Part shown: positions 22,512 through 34,567 of the stretch, piece after piece | Position numbering within the stretch: position 1 is the stretch's first letter | Layout of the letters: every line of letters begins with the position of its first letter | NCBI GenBank assembly: GCA_022661535.1 | Contig: JAKULF010000001.1 | Location: forward strand, 62,001 to 126,000 | Origin: Eutypa lata | Lineage: Eukaryota; Ascomycota; Sordariomycetes; Xylariales; Diatrypaceae | Length of the DNA stretch: 64,000 bases | Direction: 5' to 3' | Translations under genes and position numbers: made by a program | Notes under the pieces: model-generated | What the model was told of the DNA's origin: nothing | What the model saw: only the letters and a program-made list of their open reading frames with translations | Database searches by the model: none

Positions 22512-24352
22512 TTACCAGCCTTGAGCATGGTAGCCACCGAACGCATCTCGGTTAAAGTATTGGTTCCAGCTGCTAGTGTTTGGTTCCTCCTTGGCCTTTC
22601 CCATGTAAACCTTTTCGGGATACTGCTTTAGATTCGCAACATCGTGGGACGTGTGACGTCTTTTTAGAACGGCATTAGCTGTCGACGTCTTTTGCTGACG
22701 CTCCCAGAGTAGGTGTCTCCGCAAAGATTCAGTGAGCTCCGTAGCTAGCATGTTTCTTCTGGTTGTGCGAGGCGAGAGAGCGGCCTGCTGGCGAGTGGGT
22801 TGAGTATTTGTCGTCATGATGGGCTGAGCGCCTGATCGAGGAACCTCGTTTATGGGTTTCAGTGGCGTTGGGCGTAGCCCCCTTCTCATCTCCAGCCCAT
22901 TGTCGTCCGAGTCGTTGGGGGAGGCAACCATCTTGGACATATTCTGCATGGTGCGCGCGCGCTGGGGAATGGCTGAAGTCGATTGCGAAGCATGATTACC
23001 GAGGACTCGCATCCTATTGTCCTGTCCGGCGAACATGAGGCTAATCAAGGATCTCTGCGAAGTCAAGTTCGGCTTCGATGGGACGCGCTTGAATGTTACC
23101 GCGTCATCTATGCTCGACTTGCCGCTCTCCTCGATGGAATCCTCCCACTCCGAGTCTTCATCATCATCATCAATAGCACTCTCATCTACGTAACTATCCG
23201 ATTGGTCACTAGGAGACGGAATAGTCTGAGTAGTAACTTGGTTGCTGATCGAGGTCTGCTTCTTCTGAACGCTAAGCAACGAGTTTGGCCGGGATGTATG
23301 CATGGCGCTCCTGAGAGAAGGGCTCTCGTCCTCCCCGGAGGAACCGCCGAGTTGAAATAGTTTTCTCTTTGGCTGAGGTACCGGCTGGCGGATTTCGAGA
23401 CTCTGTGGCGAAGACTCGTCGCCAGAGGAACCACCTAGAACGAACTTCGGTGGCTTCTTAGGCTGAACCGGTTTCGCCGCGGGAGAGGAGTTAGGCTCGG
23501 GGATGGCGTCGGGCGTCGTGAGCTTGGGCTCGTGCGTGACGCGGAAAGAAGGAATCTGGGGCGGGGAAAACCCCCGGATGACAGTCATGGCAGGGGAACC
23601 AGATATTGTAGTCTCTTGGGGTTTCGGCTGTTCTAAAGGCGCACTAAAAGAATCCGATAAAGTCTCGGTCGGCGGAGTTGTCGAGGCTTCGATATTATCT
23701 GCCGAAGGCGAGGAGGCCTGAGATTCGTCGGTGGCTGACTGCTCTGAAATAGAGGGAGAGGACTCTGGTAATAATGACGGGGAGTTCATCTGGTGGGGCA
23801 GAGGGGATAGATTAGGCTCCTTCTCTTGGATGATAGTAACGACCATCTTCTCAAGATGGTCTGAAGTAATGTGACGCTCGCGACCTCTGCCCCGGCTGCT
23901 TGCGTACGAGTCTTGCCGAACGATTCTGGGCTGAATGATGTCAACTGGCTCAGAATCGGTAGTGAGTTCGACGGCTTCTTCGTCAATAATGGAGTCCACG
24001 CTGCCGGACAGTTGAGGAACATCGGGTATCCGCTGCTCGGGGATATCTTTGGGAAGTGAAGTTGCTGTGTGTAGCGGTGGAGTTGTCTCATCAGAATCAC
24101 AGCAAAATGTTTCTCTGTTCCATAACCGCCAACTGAGGTTTTCCAACCTTCGTCCTTGTTCAACCGAGTCTGCGCATCTAGAGAACACTGCAGGAGTTAG
24201 TATTAGCAATGGCCTACACATCATAAACTATTAACAATCCTTTCTCACTCACCAGTCCACATGCTGAAGAGATTCTGTGCATTATGAGTGTCTACTTTGT
24301 GGATGACATTTGGGTCCACGGTTAGAACCAATCCTTCAGCTTTTAAAGGCAT
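22512..24352 (-). CDS. GATA_AreA/DUF3295-type regulatory protein
   Basis: Two exons, 24253-24352 and 22512-24187, joined across a 65-nt phase-1 intron (GTGAGT...TGCAG), give 591 aa. The small first exon begins MPLKAEGLVLTVDPN and ends NLFSMWT. Exon 2 completes the conserved block VFSRCADSVEQGRRLENLSW, the motif of the GATA_AreA (DUF1752) domain shared by AreA and Mks1-like regulators. No GATA zinc finger is present, so direct GATA-site binding by that fold is not expected. The middle is Ser/Pro-rich and acidic (DDDDEDSEWEDS) and carries two FxLGGSSGxDES motifs (FVLGGSSGDESS, FQLGGSSGEDES). The C-terminal third (SLISLMFAGQ, ELTESLRRHLLWERQQK, HDVANLKQYP, WNQYFNRDAFGGYHAQGW) matches DUF3295. 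A role in nutrient or retrograde signalling is inference from Mks1. Confidence 0.85.
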
Positions 24353-27300
24353 TGTGCCCGTCGCGAATGCGCCGCCGGTTTTATGAAGCGGGTATAGGGT
24401 AGACGGAAAATGGCTATGATGAAAAATATGTTCGCAGGAGCGATCGTCGCCAAAGGCTGTGGATAAAAACTTGGCGTTTTGATCCAGCTTCGAATGTAGT
24501 ATTTTTGGAAGGGAAAAAATGCTAGTGAATGATATTAATCGCGTAATTGTTCTCTTTCGAGGACAATCTGCTCCTAACGGTTGCGTTCGAGATGATCGTG
24601 TTGGCGCAATGCTTGTTGTATAGGTTCGAGTAGGTGGCGTAGGGGACCTTTGTAGGGTGTTGGACTATCAAATACTGACAGACCAGATACTCAATCAGTC
24701 AAATGCAGGTGAGGCGAGAACCAAGTAATACGTAATGCTGCTGCTGCTGCTGCTGCTGATGCCAATGCTGGAGGAGGTCGATTATTTCATTGATCGATCG
24801 ATGAGGTGATAAGAGGGAGAACCGTGTCGACACCTTTCTTAGTTGCTTGGAAGTTCCTGAACACAAAGTCGTCCGTCAATATAAGGTGGAAATAGAAGCA
24901 CCACGACGTCAATTAGAACTAGACCTGTATATATTGAGAAAAGAGAATGAACAGCGGGTAGTCGTGTACATAAGTATTTCACAGAGGGTCAAGTGCAGAG
25001 TGGAGAGTTGGGTGGTGAGTGGATGCAAGTCTGGGCATGTGTGTATATAGGCATGTACATACATGTAGTCAAGGCGGTAGGCGGTAGGAGGTAGGCGCTA
25101 ACTACTAGGTGGCAGATGTAATGTATGTAATCTCAGAGGTAACGAGAATAGTCAATAGCAAAAGTGTATACTCAATTGAAGTAACCAGTACTAAGGCAAA
25201 GCCCTGTAAGAGACTGGTGGGTATGTACCTTGGGTACTTAAATACATTTAGGTAATGAGTCGGGTGGATCAAAAACACACGGCTAGAAGGCGCGGTGTGC
25301 AAAAGGTACTACGAGCTATATTAACATTAAAGGTACATACGCAGGGAACATTCTCTTCGTAGGAGAGAAAGGGAAAATATCCACTGGTACGTACTTCTAG
25401 ATGCGACCGGGGGTCGATGTACCTTGTATACGTGCACTGAACTCTTGAGAGGACAGAAGGCTCGGCCCTCATCCTGGGAACCTGGCAAGCCTGGGAAGGC
25501 TTGAATTGAAATCGAGAGGGAAGAAGGCATGCGGCTTTCTACATGCACCAACATGTACATACAAAGCGTTACTATCCCCAAATCAACTTTTATATACTTA
25601 TATGTACCTACTTGCTATCTAACTACCAGACTACCTTAGGCACCTGACCTCTCTACATAATAACAAGAAAAAGAAGGGGGATCAATGATTAGATCCATAC
25701 ATACATTATTTACATACTTCCAAACTACATACGAAGGCACGTCCATAGGTACATAGGCATCTACGTATATATCCACCTAAGTTCATACGCTGTTTGGGTC
25801 TGAGATGAGGAGGGAGAGATGGTGGTGGTGGCGGTCGACGGGGATCAAGGGGTAAATGGATATCCTTGATATGTGGATCTTGGTTGGTGAAGCTAAGTAC
25901 CTAGGTATCTAAGTATTTATGTATTTTAGGTAAAGTTCCCTAACTAAGTCCGATTGATCATTTGACGGCGGTCTAGTGAGTGTACAACACAGCCCGAAGA
26001 CATCATACACCACACGCGCACACAGGCCGGGCTAGTAGTAGTAGAATCGCAATTGGGCTAGGGCTTAAATTTAGTTAGTCTATATATTTTTACTTATTTT
26101 AGCTAGACCCTCCGACTTAGCTTTCCGATTATACCCGAACAGGTATTACATACTTGATAGAGTATAAGATTCCAAGGTTGTTTGCCATTCTGAAATATCC
26201 GGAACATTGTCCGTTCAGCCGGTAAATATGCACTTGTATGCCCTGATGACCATACCTAGTTTTATCAAAGCCGCTGGCTTTATGTTTGATGCAACCGGCG
26301 GCCAATATCATTAGAATCCCGAACTACGGTACACCCGTTTATTCCATGCTTCCCTAGATGTTCAATCTTCACTTTTTATTAATTATGTTGTTTTAAGCAT
26401 TAAAATTCCTCGGCTACTCTAACCAGGAAATTATTACATGTAGTTGTAAGTTGGTAAAGCATGCAAGTAATTACTAGTACTTATATAAATACGTACATAA
26501 ATATCTCAGCTTTAAACACAAGCTGTTGATAGGAAGTATGCTTATTGAAGTTACAACCATTAGCTGTTTATAAATTCTGTTGACGAGATATATTTATTAG
26601 GTACTGATAAGTAAATGAATAGGAGCCTTTGTACATATTCAATCTTTAAATTACTACATCTAATAGTTATCAGGTCAGTCCAGCGAAAGGAAGCGTGATC
26701 GCGGGGCATGAAAAGCACAAGGCCCGATTACCAGCAATTACCCTTTTAATGTCACATAACTAGGTACAACATCTATTATCACTAATAAGCTTACTAGATC
26801 ACATTTATCAATCTTCATATGCACATAGTTAATGCAGTCAAATAACCTTTAAATACATGATATTCCTAGAAATGTAGCTCTTCATCGTCAAGTTTGTTGA
26901 TAGACATGGTGCTCTATGTACTTAGCTCTAGAGCTCTAGATCTTAATATTTTGATATCACCGTTTACTTAACAAAATGCGATCTTGTGATACAATATTGA
27001 TCTTCTCGATAGGCCGGGCTTTACTCTTCCCATACCCCTCAACCCCGTGCACGTTGTATTGATTTAATTATTACTATGTACGCCTATCAATTCGTACCCA
27101 GTTGGGTGTCCCGTCCGGTGAAGGCACGTTTCGCAGAGAGTCACCTGTTACCCCAGCATTGCCAACACATACCCTCCTTTACGTATATGTAACATCAGGT
27201 GTTGAAGTCTTAAGCCGCGTAGGCAGCTGGCGAAGCATTAAGAGATGGGCTCAAAAAGTCTCTTAACCATAAGTTATCTACTGTATAAAGCAGGATATGT

Positions 27301-28500
27301 AAGGTCCTGTCAGTAGCTACAACGTATTAAACTCCCATTGAGAACTGCTCTCTTGATCAGGCCAATGCGTTGTCGTTTTTAGTCCTCGTGATCTTAGCAC
27401 GAATCATTTATTAATAAGAAATAGCACGTATGCTACAGGTGGGCTAGGTAACTCTCAATGTTAGCTACTCAATGTCCTTGCCCTAGCCGGTGGCAAAAGC
27501 TCCCCCGCATCAAGGGGATGTGATCAGCTGAGACACTCAGCCTCGCTATTTGGGCCATTCAACGCCCTTGAACAATCGCTTCGCATTCCAATTTCAGCAA
27601 CACGGATAACTATTCCTGAAACCCCCACGGACGGATTGTTGGACTAACCACAGCAGTCAATTAACTTATTAACCCTTTTAACAACTACATACTACTATTA
27701 TCATACTATTATTTACTTAAGCGACTTCCGTTCTTATGAAGAAGCGAAGATAGGTATCCATAACGATTACATACTACGTGCACATCAAATGCGACGAGCT
27801 TATCAAACCCCATCTTTTCACGGGTCATATTACTAGGAGAAGTAGGTAGATAAGTACTGACTAAAAGGTCGCCTCGAACATATTACGAGTTGATGCCACT
27901 CGATATTGCAGAACGGAGTAGTATAGGTAGGTATATGCCTATTAGGTTAGGTAGCTATGTTTTCTTTTGCTGTGAAGACTTATGTACATAGTAGGCTAAA
28001 GCCCGAGTCGTGGTTATTTTCAAGATTGTCTTCACTCTTAATGCTATTTAGGATGTGGTGATCGTTAATAATTAATGGAAACTAAGTATCATGAATCCAT
28101 ACAAAGAAGGTCACTATTTACTAAGGACTTCAGATTTACTGCATAACTACACAAAAGACTCCTGTTCATACCTAGAAGAACTAATTATGGCAACAGCTTG
28201 TAAGGGTCAGCAACTGCTGTTAGAATCGTATTATTACAACAAAACATTAATCAGTTCAACGCCAACATAATTAGTGCCAAGACATCCTGGATTAATATAT
28301 TCAAATGAGACTAACAAACCAGGTACAGCATTCCGGCAAGTAATGACGAGTGTAACTGTAATACTTATACTAGACCTCCTGACATGGCTTTTTTACAGTT
28401 CTAATATTGACACGGGAAACTCGACAATGGGTGGGTTGATAGTCAGAGTTAAGACACGCCTCGTTATCAGCTGGGATTCTGGACCAACCAGAAAGAAGGA
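24353..28500. other. Gene desert, part 3 (promoter side of the regulator)
   Basis: Begins as the upstream region of the GATA_AreA/DUF3295 gene and includes a (CTG)n tract at 24736-24758. It then becomes AT-rich with ACATACATGTACATA-type microsatellites and an ACCTAGGT at 25909-25916. No gene is supported; frames are under 90 codons and featureless. Confidence 0.5.
24736..24758. repeat. (CTG)n microsatellite
   Basis: About 7.7 copies of a CTG trinucleotide, roughly 385 bases upstream of the regulator's start codon, so possibly in its promoter or 5' leader. Confidence 0.9.
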
Positions 28501-29665
28501 TTGATCCAGCTATATGCCCCAATTAAGCGCCATCTCGGCAGCAAAGGCTGGCAGGCATTGTCGGCCCCTCGGGATCGTAGTCTGCCCCTCCCCACGGAAG
28601 GCCGTAAACGTCGATCACAGCTTAGGTATGTGTTCCTTCGTTTATGAAACTTAGACGCGGTTTGTTCTGACTCTGAAGATGTTTAATTGCGTCTATCGAT
28701 CACCTCTGGGATCTTCACGGGTCATACCAGACACTCACAGCAGGAGAAAAGGAAGAAAAGAAAAGCGCACTCCAATTACAACCTTCCCTGGATCTAGTAA
28801 GCGACACACACCGGCCCAATATTTCCATAATAGCGAGGCCACAAACACCGTAATTGATCTGCCTGTAAGAGTTCTTTGCCAGCGGGCCAATCCTACGGCT
28901 CTTGCTGCAGTCCCGATCAGGCAGGCCCATCGCTGTGAACCACGTTGCGATTCACCTCGGAACCCTAACGACTCTTATGTACATAATAAACCCATGGGCA
29001 TTGCGAACACACTCCACGTTTGATCGAAAGATAACGCACGTGCTCGCTAGGTTCACTGACGAGTTACCGGGCCTTGCTGCTCACACTCGTGCACCCCGGT
29101 ATCTCAACGGCTGCCCCAGTTTATGTCCATGACTATATCTACATAAATATATACATCAGCATCTTACGCTCCGGTTCCGTAGATGGCGATGGGCCATCTA
29201 AGCCAAGAAAAGAGCTGAGCGGCATGTGCACGACTGGGGCATTCCTTATAATTAGTAAGACATTGAAGTTCATGGGGTTGATAATCAACTTCAACTTTCT
29301 TATGAAGCAAGCAGGGGAAAGTCACACATAACACGGGAGATTCCTATGTATCAACATGCCCACGACTTGAACATGGATCATAGAGCTAGTTTTCATCGCT
29401 TTTAGACCCCAAGGGGTTTGTGTTGTTTAGGGTCAGAAATATAAGCTCGGACATACCATCGACAACACCCGTCAAACCCGTGATGGGATATAGAAGCGTT
29501 ATCAAATGTAACGGGAGCCGGGTGTTTAGCGATCTTTGAGCAGTTCTAAAGTTCAAATGCACGCACGATGCTTGAAACTAACACATCAAAGGCGATGCCC
29601 CCATGCCCCCACGTTGTCACTACGTAAAGAATGGATGGTTTGATCTTTAGTAACTATGTAGTAAC
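28501..29665. other. GC-richer island within the desert
   Basis: About 28.53-29.13 kb is noticeably richer in G+C than its surroundings. It has overlapping plus-strand frames (28679-29023 and 28902-29132), none with start context, signal peptide or family likeness. It could be a decayed gene or transposon piece. Not called as coding. Confidence 0.35.
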
Positions 29666-30087
29666 TACGAAGGTCGGGTTCAATATCAAACACCATGCCA
29701 AGCAATTAGCTACAGTGCGCACCTCCGACTGTATCCCACTAATACAAGTGACGCCACTTGTCGGCCATCTACTACAACTAGCTGCACCACCACCACTTAA
29801 TTAACATACACTTTACGTACTACTAAGTTCAATTACCTTTAATGTTATTTACGCTTAAATAATAATAATAACTAAATAACAATACCCCTCGTACCGTTTG
29901 CACTTGCAACAACTTTACCTAAAAGAGATAATGGCGGCTAGAGCTAGTGGTGGTGGTGGTGCAGCGTCCAGCTGGCGGAAGCAAGTGACAGACAAGTGGC
30001 GTCACCTGTACTAGTGGGATACAGCCGGTAATGCGCACTGTAGCTAATTGCTTGGCATGGTGTGTGATATTGAACCCGACCTTCGTA
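29666..30087. mobile_element. MITE-like element with long terminal inverted repeats
   Basis: A 422-base element. The left arm begins TACGAAGGTCGGGTTC at 29666 and the right arm ends with its exact reverse complement at 30087. The arms stay nearly identical for about 95 bases, through AGCAATTAGCTACAGTGCGC and CGCCACTTGTC, then diverge, with another shared GCTGCACCACCACCAC further in. The centre (about 29800-29935) is AT-rich and has no ORF. The outermost TA on each side fits a TA target duplication, as made by Tc1/mariner-type transposases, with CGAAGG...CCTTCG as the ends. No transposase is encoded, so it is non-autonomous. The superfamily is inferred only from TA and the inverted ends. Confidence 0.75.
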
Positions 30088-33000
30088 CTATTGCTTGCCG
30101 TTGCAAGTGGGTGGGGATGGGTGACATCCGTTTTCGTTCTTCGGTCACGAACCCTGATGCCAGGGCTTGCCAGGGGGCCCCCTCAACGTAGTATTTAAGG
30201 GGCCATGACTGGCCCGAAGGCATGGGATCCATCCACAAGCCTAGGGGCAAGCAAGCAATCATTCTCTCTTATTGGGGGAAGAAGCGCGTCACATGGGCGG
30301 GATTGGGACACCCTCTTTATTGGCCCTTGTTACCTCTAGTTATCTGGAATCTTGAAGTTTTCTAGAAACCTTCCTGATCAGGATAGCTATCTACAAAACC
30401 ATGTTCATTAAGTAGATAACACTCTACAACCTGTAACCTTCCTTCTTTAAGTAGTGACCAAGGGAACTATAGTTAACTTTGCATTGAATATACTTCACGA
30501 CATTTCTCCTTTAAAGTATTTCATATGCCCACTGACAATAGCGTAGACAGTTGACTTGGCAATGCTGCAAATGGTTACTTCGATGAACAATTGCATCCTA
30601 TCTCGCTGGGAGGTCGGCTGTGATCTCGTTATTATTATTCGACCAGGTGATAATACGCTGTCGCCAAACCAGGGTTTCTTTCGTATATATAAAATCCCCC
30701 CCCCCTGGCTCCCCCCTGGGTCAGACGGGAGAGAGGGCAAACCCGCAATAGAGCTTGCCTATTTGTGGGCAAGTGTGTGGGGGGTTCTGTCATCAATAAA
30801 TGACAATTTTTTATAATAATAACTTGCATGATCTTTTTCCTGCCAATTGTAACATTCCGTACTTTATCAGATTAATTACCTGCAGGATACATAAGTAAGC
30901 AATTTCATATTATAAGCGTAGACCCAGGGAATAGCAAGATTCACACAGCACCTTGGTTTGGGTCATGTTCATGAAAGTATTAATTTCTTCTTCTTCCTTT
31001 CTTCTTCTTCTTGCGTACGCTAGTTATAGCCTATCAGTAATTTCGGTGAATGCTTTGCAAAGCGCCGACACCAATCCTTCTATACATGCCTAATGCCCCT
31101 AGGTATCATAACTTTGGGTACGGGAAACTCCGCAACTAATCTAAGCTTTCGCATTTGGACTAATCGTTCAAAACTTCTTGATGCCCAAAGTCTAATTCTC
31201 CGAAAGCTAGTTAGAACTTTCCCTTTCATTTTGTTAGTTATAGTATCGCCAATGTCTAATGGGGCCCGAAGACGCATGCGTTGAACGCACTAGATTTCAG
31301 GCTTGTCGCTACCAAGCCGTTGGTATCGCTGGAAGTCAAGTGATAAACTGGAACACCAACGATCAGGTTTCCCGAAGAAGCGGCTCGACCACGACTCTGC
31401 CAGAACTCGCGAATGCTTGGTCCGATAACTAGGGTCGAAACTCATTAATAGCAGGGAGCGGCTCTTCATTTTCGTTTTGACCCACTAGTTAGTTTGTTAG
31501 GTCACCACTGACTTGGGTCGTCGGCCCATAATAAAGCCCCATCGCATCAGATGAGCAAGGCCTCGTTTCTTGATTTGGCAATGCTCGATTACTACAGGGG
31601 CAGAGGGGAAGTCTTCCGGTGCGGCGGTGGCGCCACTATGCTACAGGGAGTTCCACCTGTCATCAGGAAACTCCGAGGAGATCATTTGTAACTCTCCCTG
31701 TGGTCTCGCGAACCTTGCTGGCGCAAGAGTCCCCGTGTTTTTAGGGCATCAACCTCACCAAAGCAGGTACTAAAACTGATCACTAAAAGGCACGAGAGTC
31801 AACTTATAACACACAAGAGAACTTCCTACGCCAAGCTTACCTACTTATATGTATGTAACATGAGAACATGAGATAGATCACTTTGCCGGCCCCATCGCTT
31901 TAGCTTCTTTGTTCCTTGCATACCTAATTACCCATCCAAGCTCCTGGGACTCGGTGAACGATAGGCGCTTAAAGTAGTTACTTATAACTATGTACTATAA
32001 TCTAAACAAATAAAAGCTTTTTGTTTTGTGATAAGTGACGAGTTCTCCGTCCGTCTTATTAACCGCTAATCGGATGTACCACGCTGCTTAAATGGCTTAT
32101 ATAATATAACTACCGGCTATCTCCCTTGCCCAAACCTGCGCAGCAATACTTACTCAAGATCCCTTGATAGCCAGTGAATTTACGACATCCTTCATTCTTA
32201 TCAAGTTTACTACCACACTTGCAATCATAGGTACATAAAAGTATAATGCCATCTTACAGTACTTCAACGAACCTATTACCATATTCTTAAACGTTCAATG
32301 AGCTCCTGGTTCTGATCGATTTGTATATACGCGCCCTGCTTAAAATCTTCCAACTGGTTATCTGTATATGGAAATGCCAAATCGGGAGCTCAGGCCTTGC
32401 AAGATAAGCGAGGAAGCGGATACAAGCTACATAGGGTTTCATCACGGAAGCACTTTCGGTTCAAACTTATACGTAATCACGTTGCACGCTTTCATAGCCA
32501 TCATTAGTCCTCTGAGCCAAGTGTTAAACTTTCTTGTGAAATAGTACGCTATAAGGTAGGGAATACTATTTTGATATGCTATATACGAGTTGCATTAACT
32601 ACATGTATACGGTAAATACCTAGGTAGTTAACTTTTGCGCTCGTTGTAAATATTGATACATTAACCTACTACGTACATACATAGAAGTTCAGCAGGAGCT
32701 TCTGTAATAATCCCGTAGCGTCCGATAGAGAACTTGATCATTATAGTCGATAGTACTTGTAAAGACCGGGATAGCCACCGGCCCGTAATATATAGAATCT
32801 GCTACCCCTAGATGAATTACCCCAGGTCATATTACCGCATCGAGTTTCTGTTGTTCTTCACACGAGTCGCGACCAGGTCGACGGAGAAATTCGACTCGGC
32901 CTTTCTTTTCGGCTGAATGTTTTTGACAAGCACCGGGATTGTCCGGATTGATTACCCTCGAGGCCGAGACTAATTGCCTTACCTAGGTAGGCAATAACAC

Positions 33001-34435
33001 AGGGAGTTAGTATGTATAATGGAGAATATACATATTACTAGGTTCTACTGCTTCGTACTCTCTGTACTTGGAAAGACTACCTGCCTATCGGAGAATATCA
33101 GCATTATATATTTTTATTTTAAATTAATATATCATCTTGTTACCACATGGATTCTATAAGATGGCTTCTATTTTAAGTTGAATTGACCGCTTTCAATGCC
33201 ATTATCCACGTGTGTTGCACCTAGGTATGTAGGTACATAGAGTGGATCGCTCGGCAATCCCCTGCACGAAGGGTCCTTAATCATGTGGTATGTATGTATG
33301 TAACTACCACGACTACCTAGCCCCCAGCTGCATATGTATGTATGTATGTATGTATGTACATACATACATACATACATACACACTGCACACATAACTTCGT
33401 CTCCTAATTGGGAAGGGCTTTAGCCGAATTGCTACATACTTGTATGTAGCTGCTTCCTAGACATATCCTGCACCTGATAGCCGTGAGGCTGGACTACCAA
33501 CTGCCATATAATCCTTCCTTATACATGACCCTTTGAGAGGGTGTTCTAGGCTATCTAGCACCTAGGTAGGTAGTGATTCTTCTAAGACCACTTGATCTTT
33601 TATACTTTATCAAGTCCTGCTCTGGATTGTGAACCAGTGTCTGCCTAGATCAGTGCTAGCTGATACTTGTCTCTGAGGCAGCGTCTAGAATGTTGCGAGG
33701 TCTAGACTACCGGACTGCCAGACTGCTACATCATACATGCCATGCCCGCAAGCGTTGCGAGTTCACAAGAGTTGCGCGTCAAAAGTGGAGCGCTTAGCAG
33801 CGCCTAAAGCGTAGGTACTTACTACCAATATACATAGTTGGTGATCTCGCAAAGCAATTGGACTCCTGCAGTTGGTCAGCAGAGGGGCTTTACATGCCTT
33901 AACTACATACCTATGTACAATGCATAGGCTGCTAGGTTGGTATCTAGTTCGGTACCCGACTTTTTATTTAGGGCTTGAATAATAGCCGCGATCGTACCTA
34001 TGTAGGTAAGGGCTTGAAGTTAAACAGATGGGGCTATCTCGGTAGTATTGTACAAATCATTAGGTATGCATTCAGCGTTTTTCCGGCTCTACATAATAAC
34101 GAGTACGTGATCTCGTGTCAAGCGCCCGGTTGATTCCACTAAACATGTAGTCAAACGTTCGAGATTCAAAACCTCGCAAGTCCACGCGGCATCTATTTGG
34201 AAGCTCATAGTGCCGAGTATACATAGTTGGTAGCCTGGCCATATCTATTCCCCATAAGAGCTGAATATAAATAAGTCAAATCATGCATGCATGCATACAT
34301 GATGCGATCGTGTATTGAGGCTCTCTTATCATGACACCACTTCACTAATGATCGTGTGATACCTCGAAACTAGAGTTGGTGGATTCTAGGCCTTACTTCA
34401 ATAAGACGCCGTTGGTTAAGTTAGGTACCTGGGCA
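30088..34435. other. Gene desert, part 4
   Basis: AT-rich, with TTC-rich tracts near 30990-31012, a poly-C stretch near 30690-30702, a GC-richer patch at about 31.5-31.8 kb, and several ACCTAGGT motifs (32618, 32981, 33219, 33560). Two frames on opposite strands at 31080-31284 mirror each other and have no features. No gene is supported. Confidence 0.5.
33333..33382. repeat. Palindromic (GTAT)n/(ATAC)n microsatellite
   Basis: A run of GTAT repeats turns at its centre into ATAC repeats, so the whole 50-base tract is a near-perfect palindrome that could extrude as a cruciform. Confidence 0.9.
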
Positions 34436-34567
34436 AGCGGTGGACAAAAAAATTGTCAAAAACCACCCGATTTCGCACTATACGCACTGTCCCCGCACCA
34501 CCCAAATCACATACAAAACACCGATTCTAGGCCAGTGCGAGTTTTGACAATTTTATTGTCCACCGCT
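34436..34567. mobile_element. 132-bp MITE-like inverted-repeat element
   Basis: The left end AGCGGTGGACAAAAAAATTG (34436-34455) is mirrored by an end finishing CAATTTTATTGTCCACCGCT at 34567. The arms match for about 27 bases with one internal mismatch. The inside has C-rich blocks and no ORF. CCTGGG sits just outside both ends in the same orientation (34428-34433 and 34569-34574) and may be the target-site duplication. It is too short to encode anything, so it is a non-autonomous element or solo hairpin. Its ends differ from those of the 29.7-kb element, so they are separate families. Confidence 0.7.
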
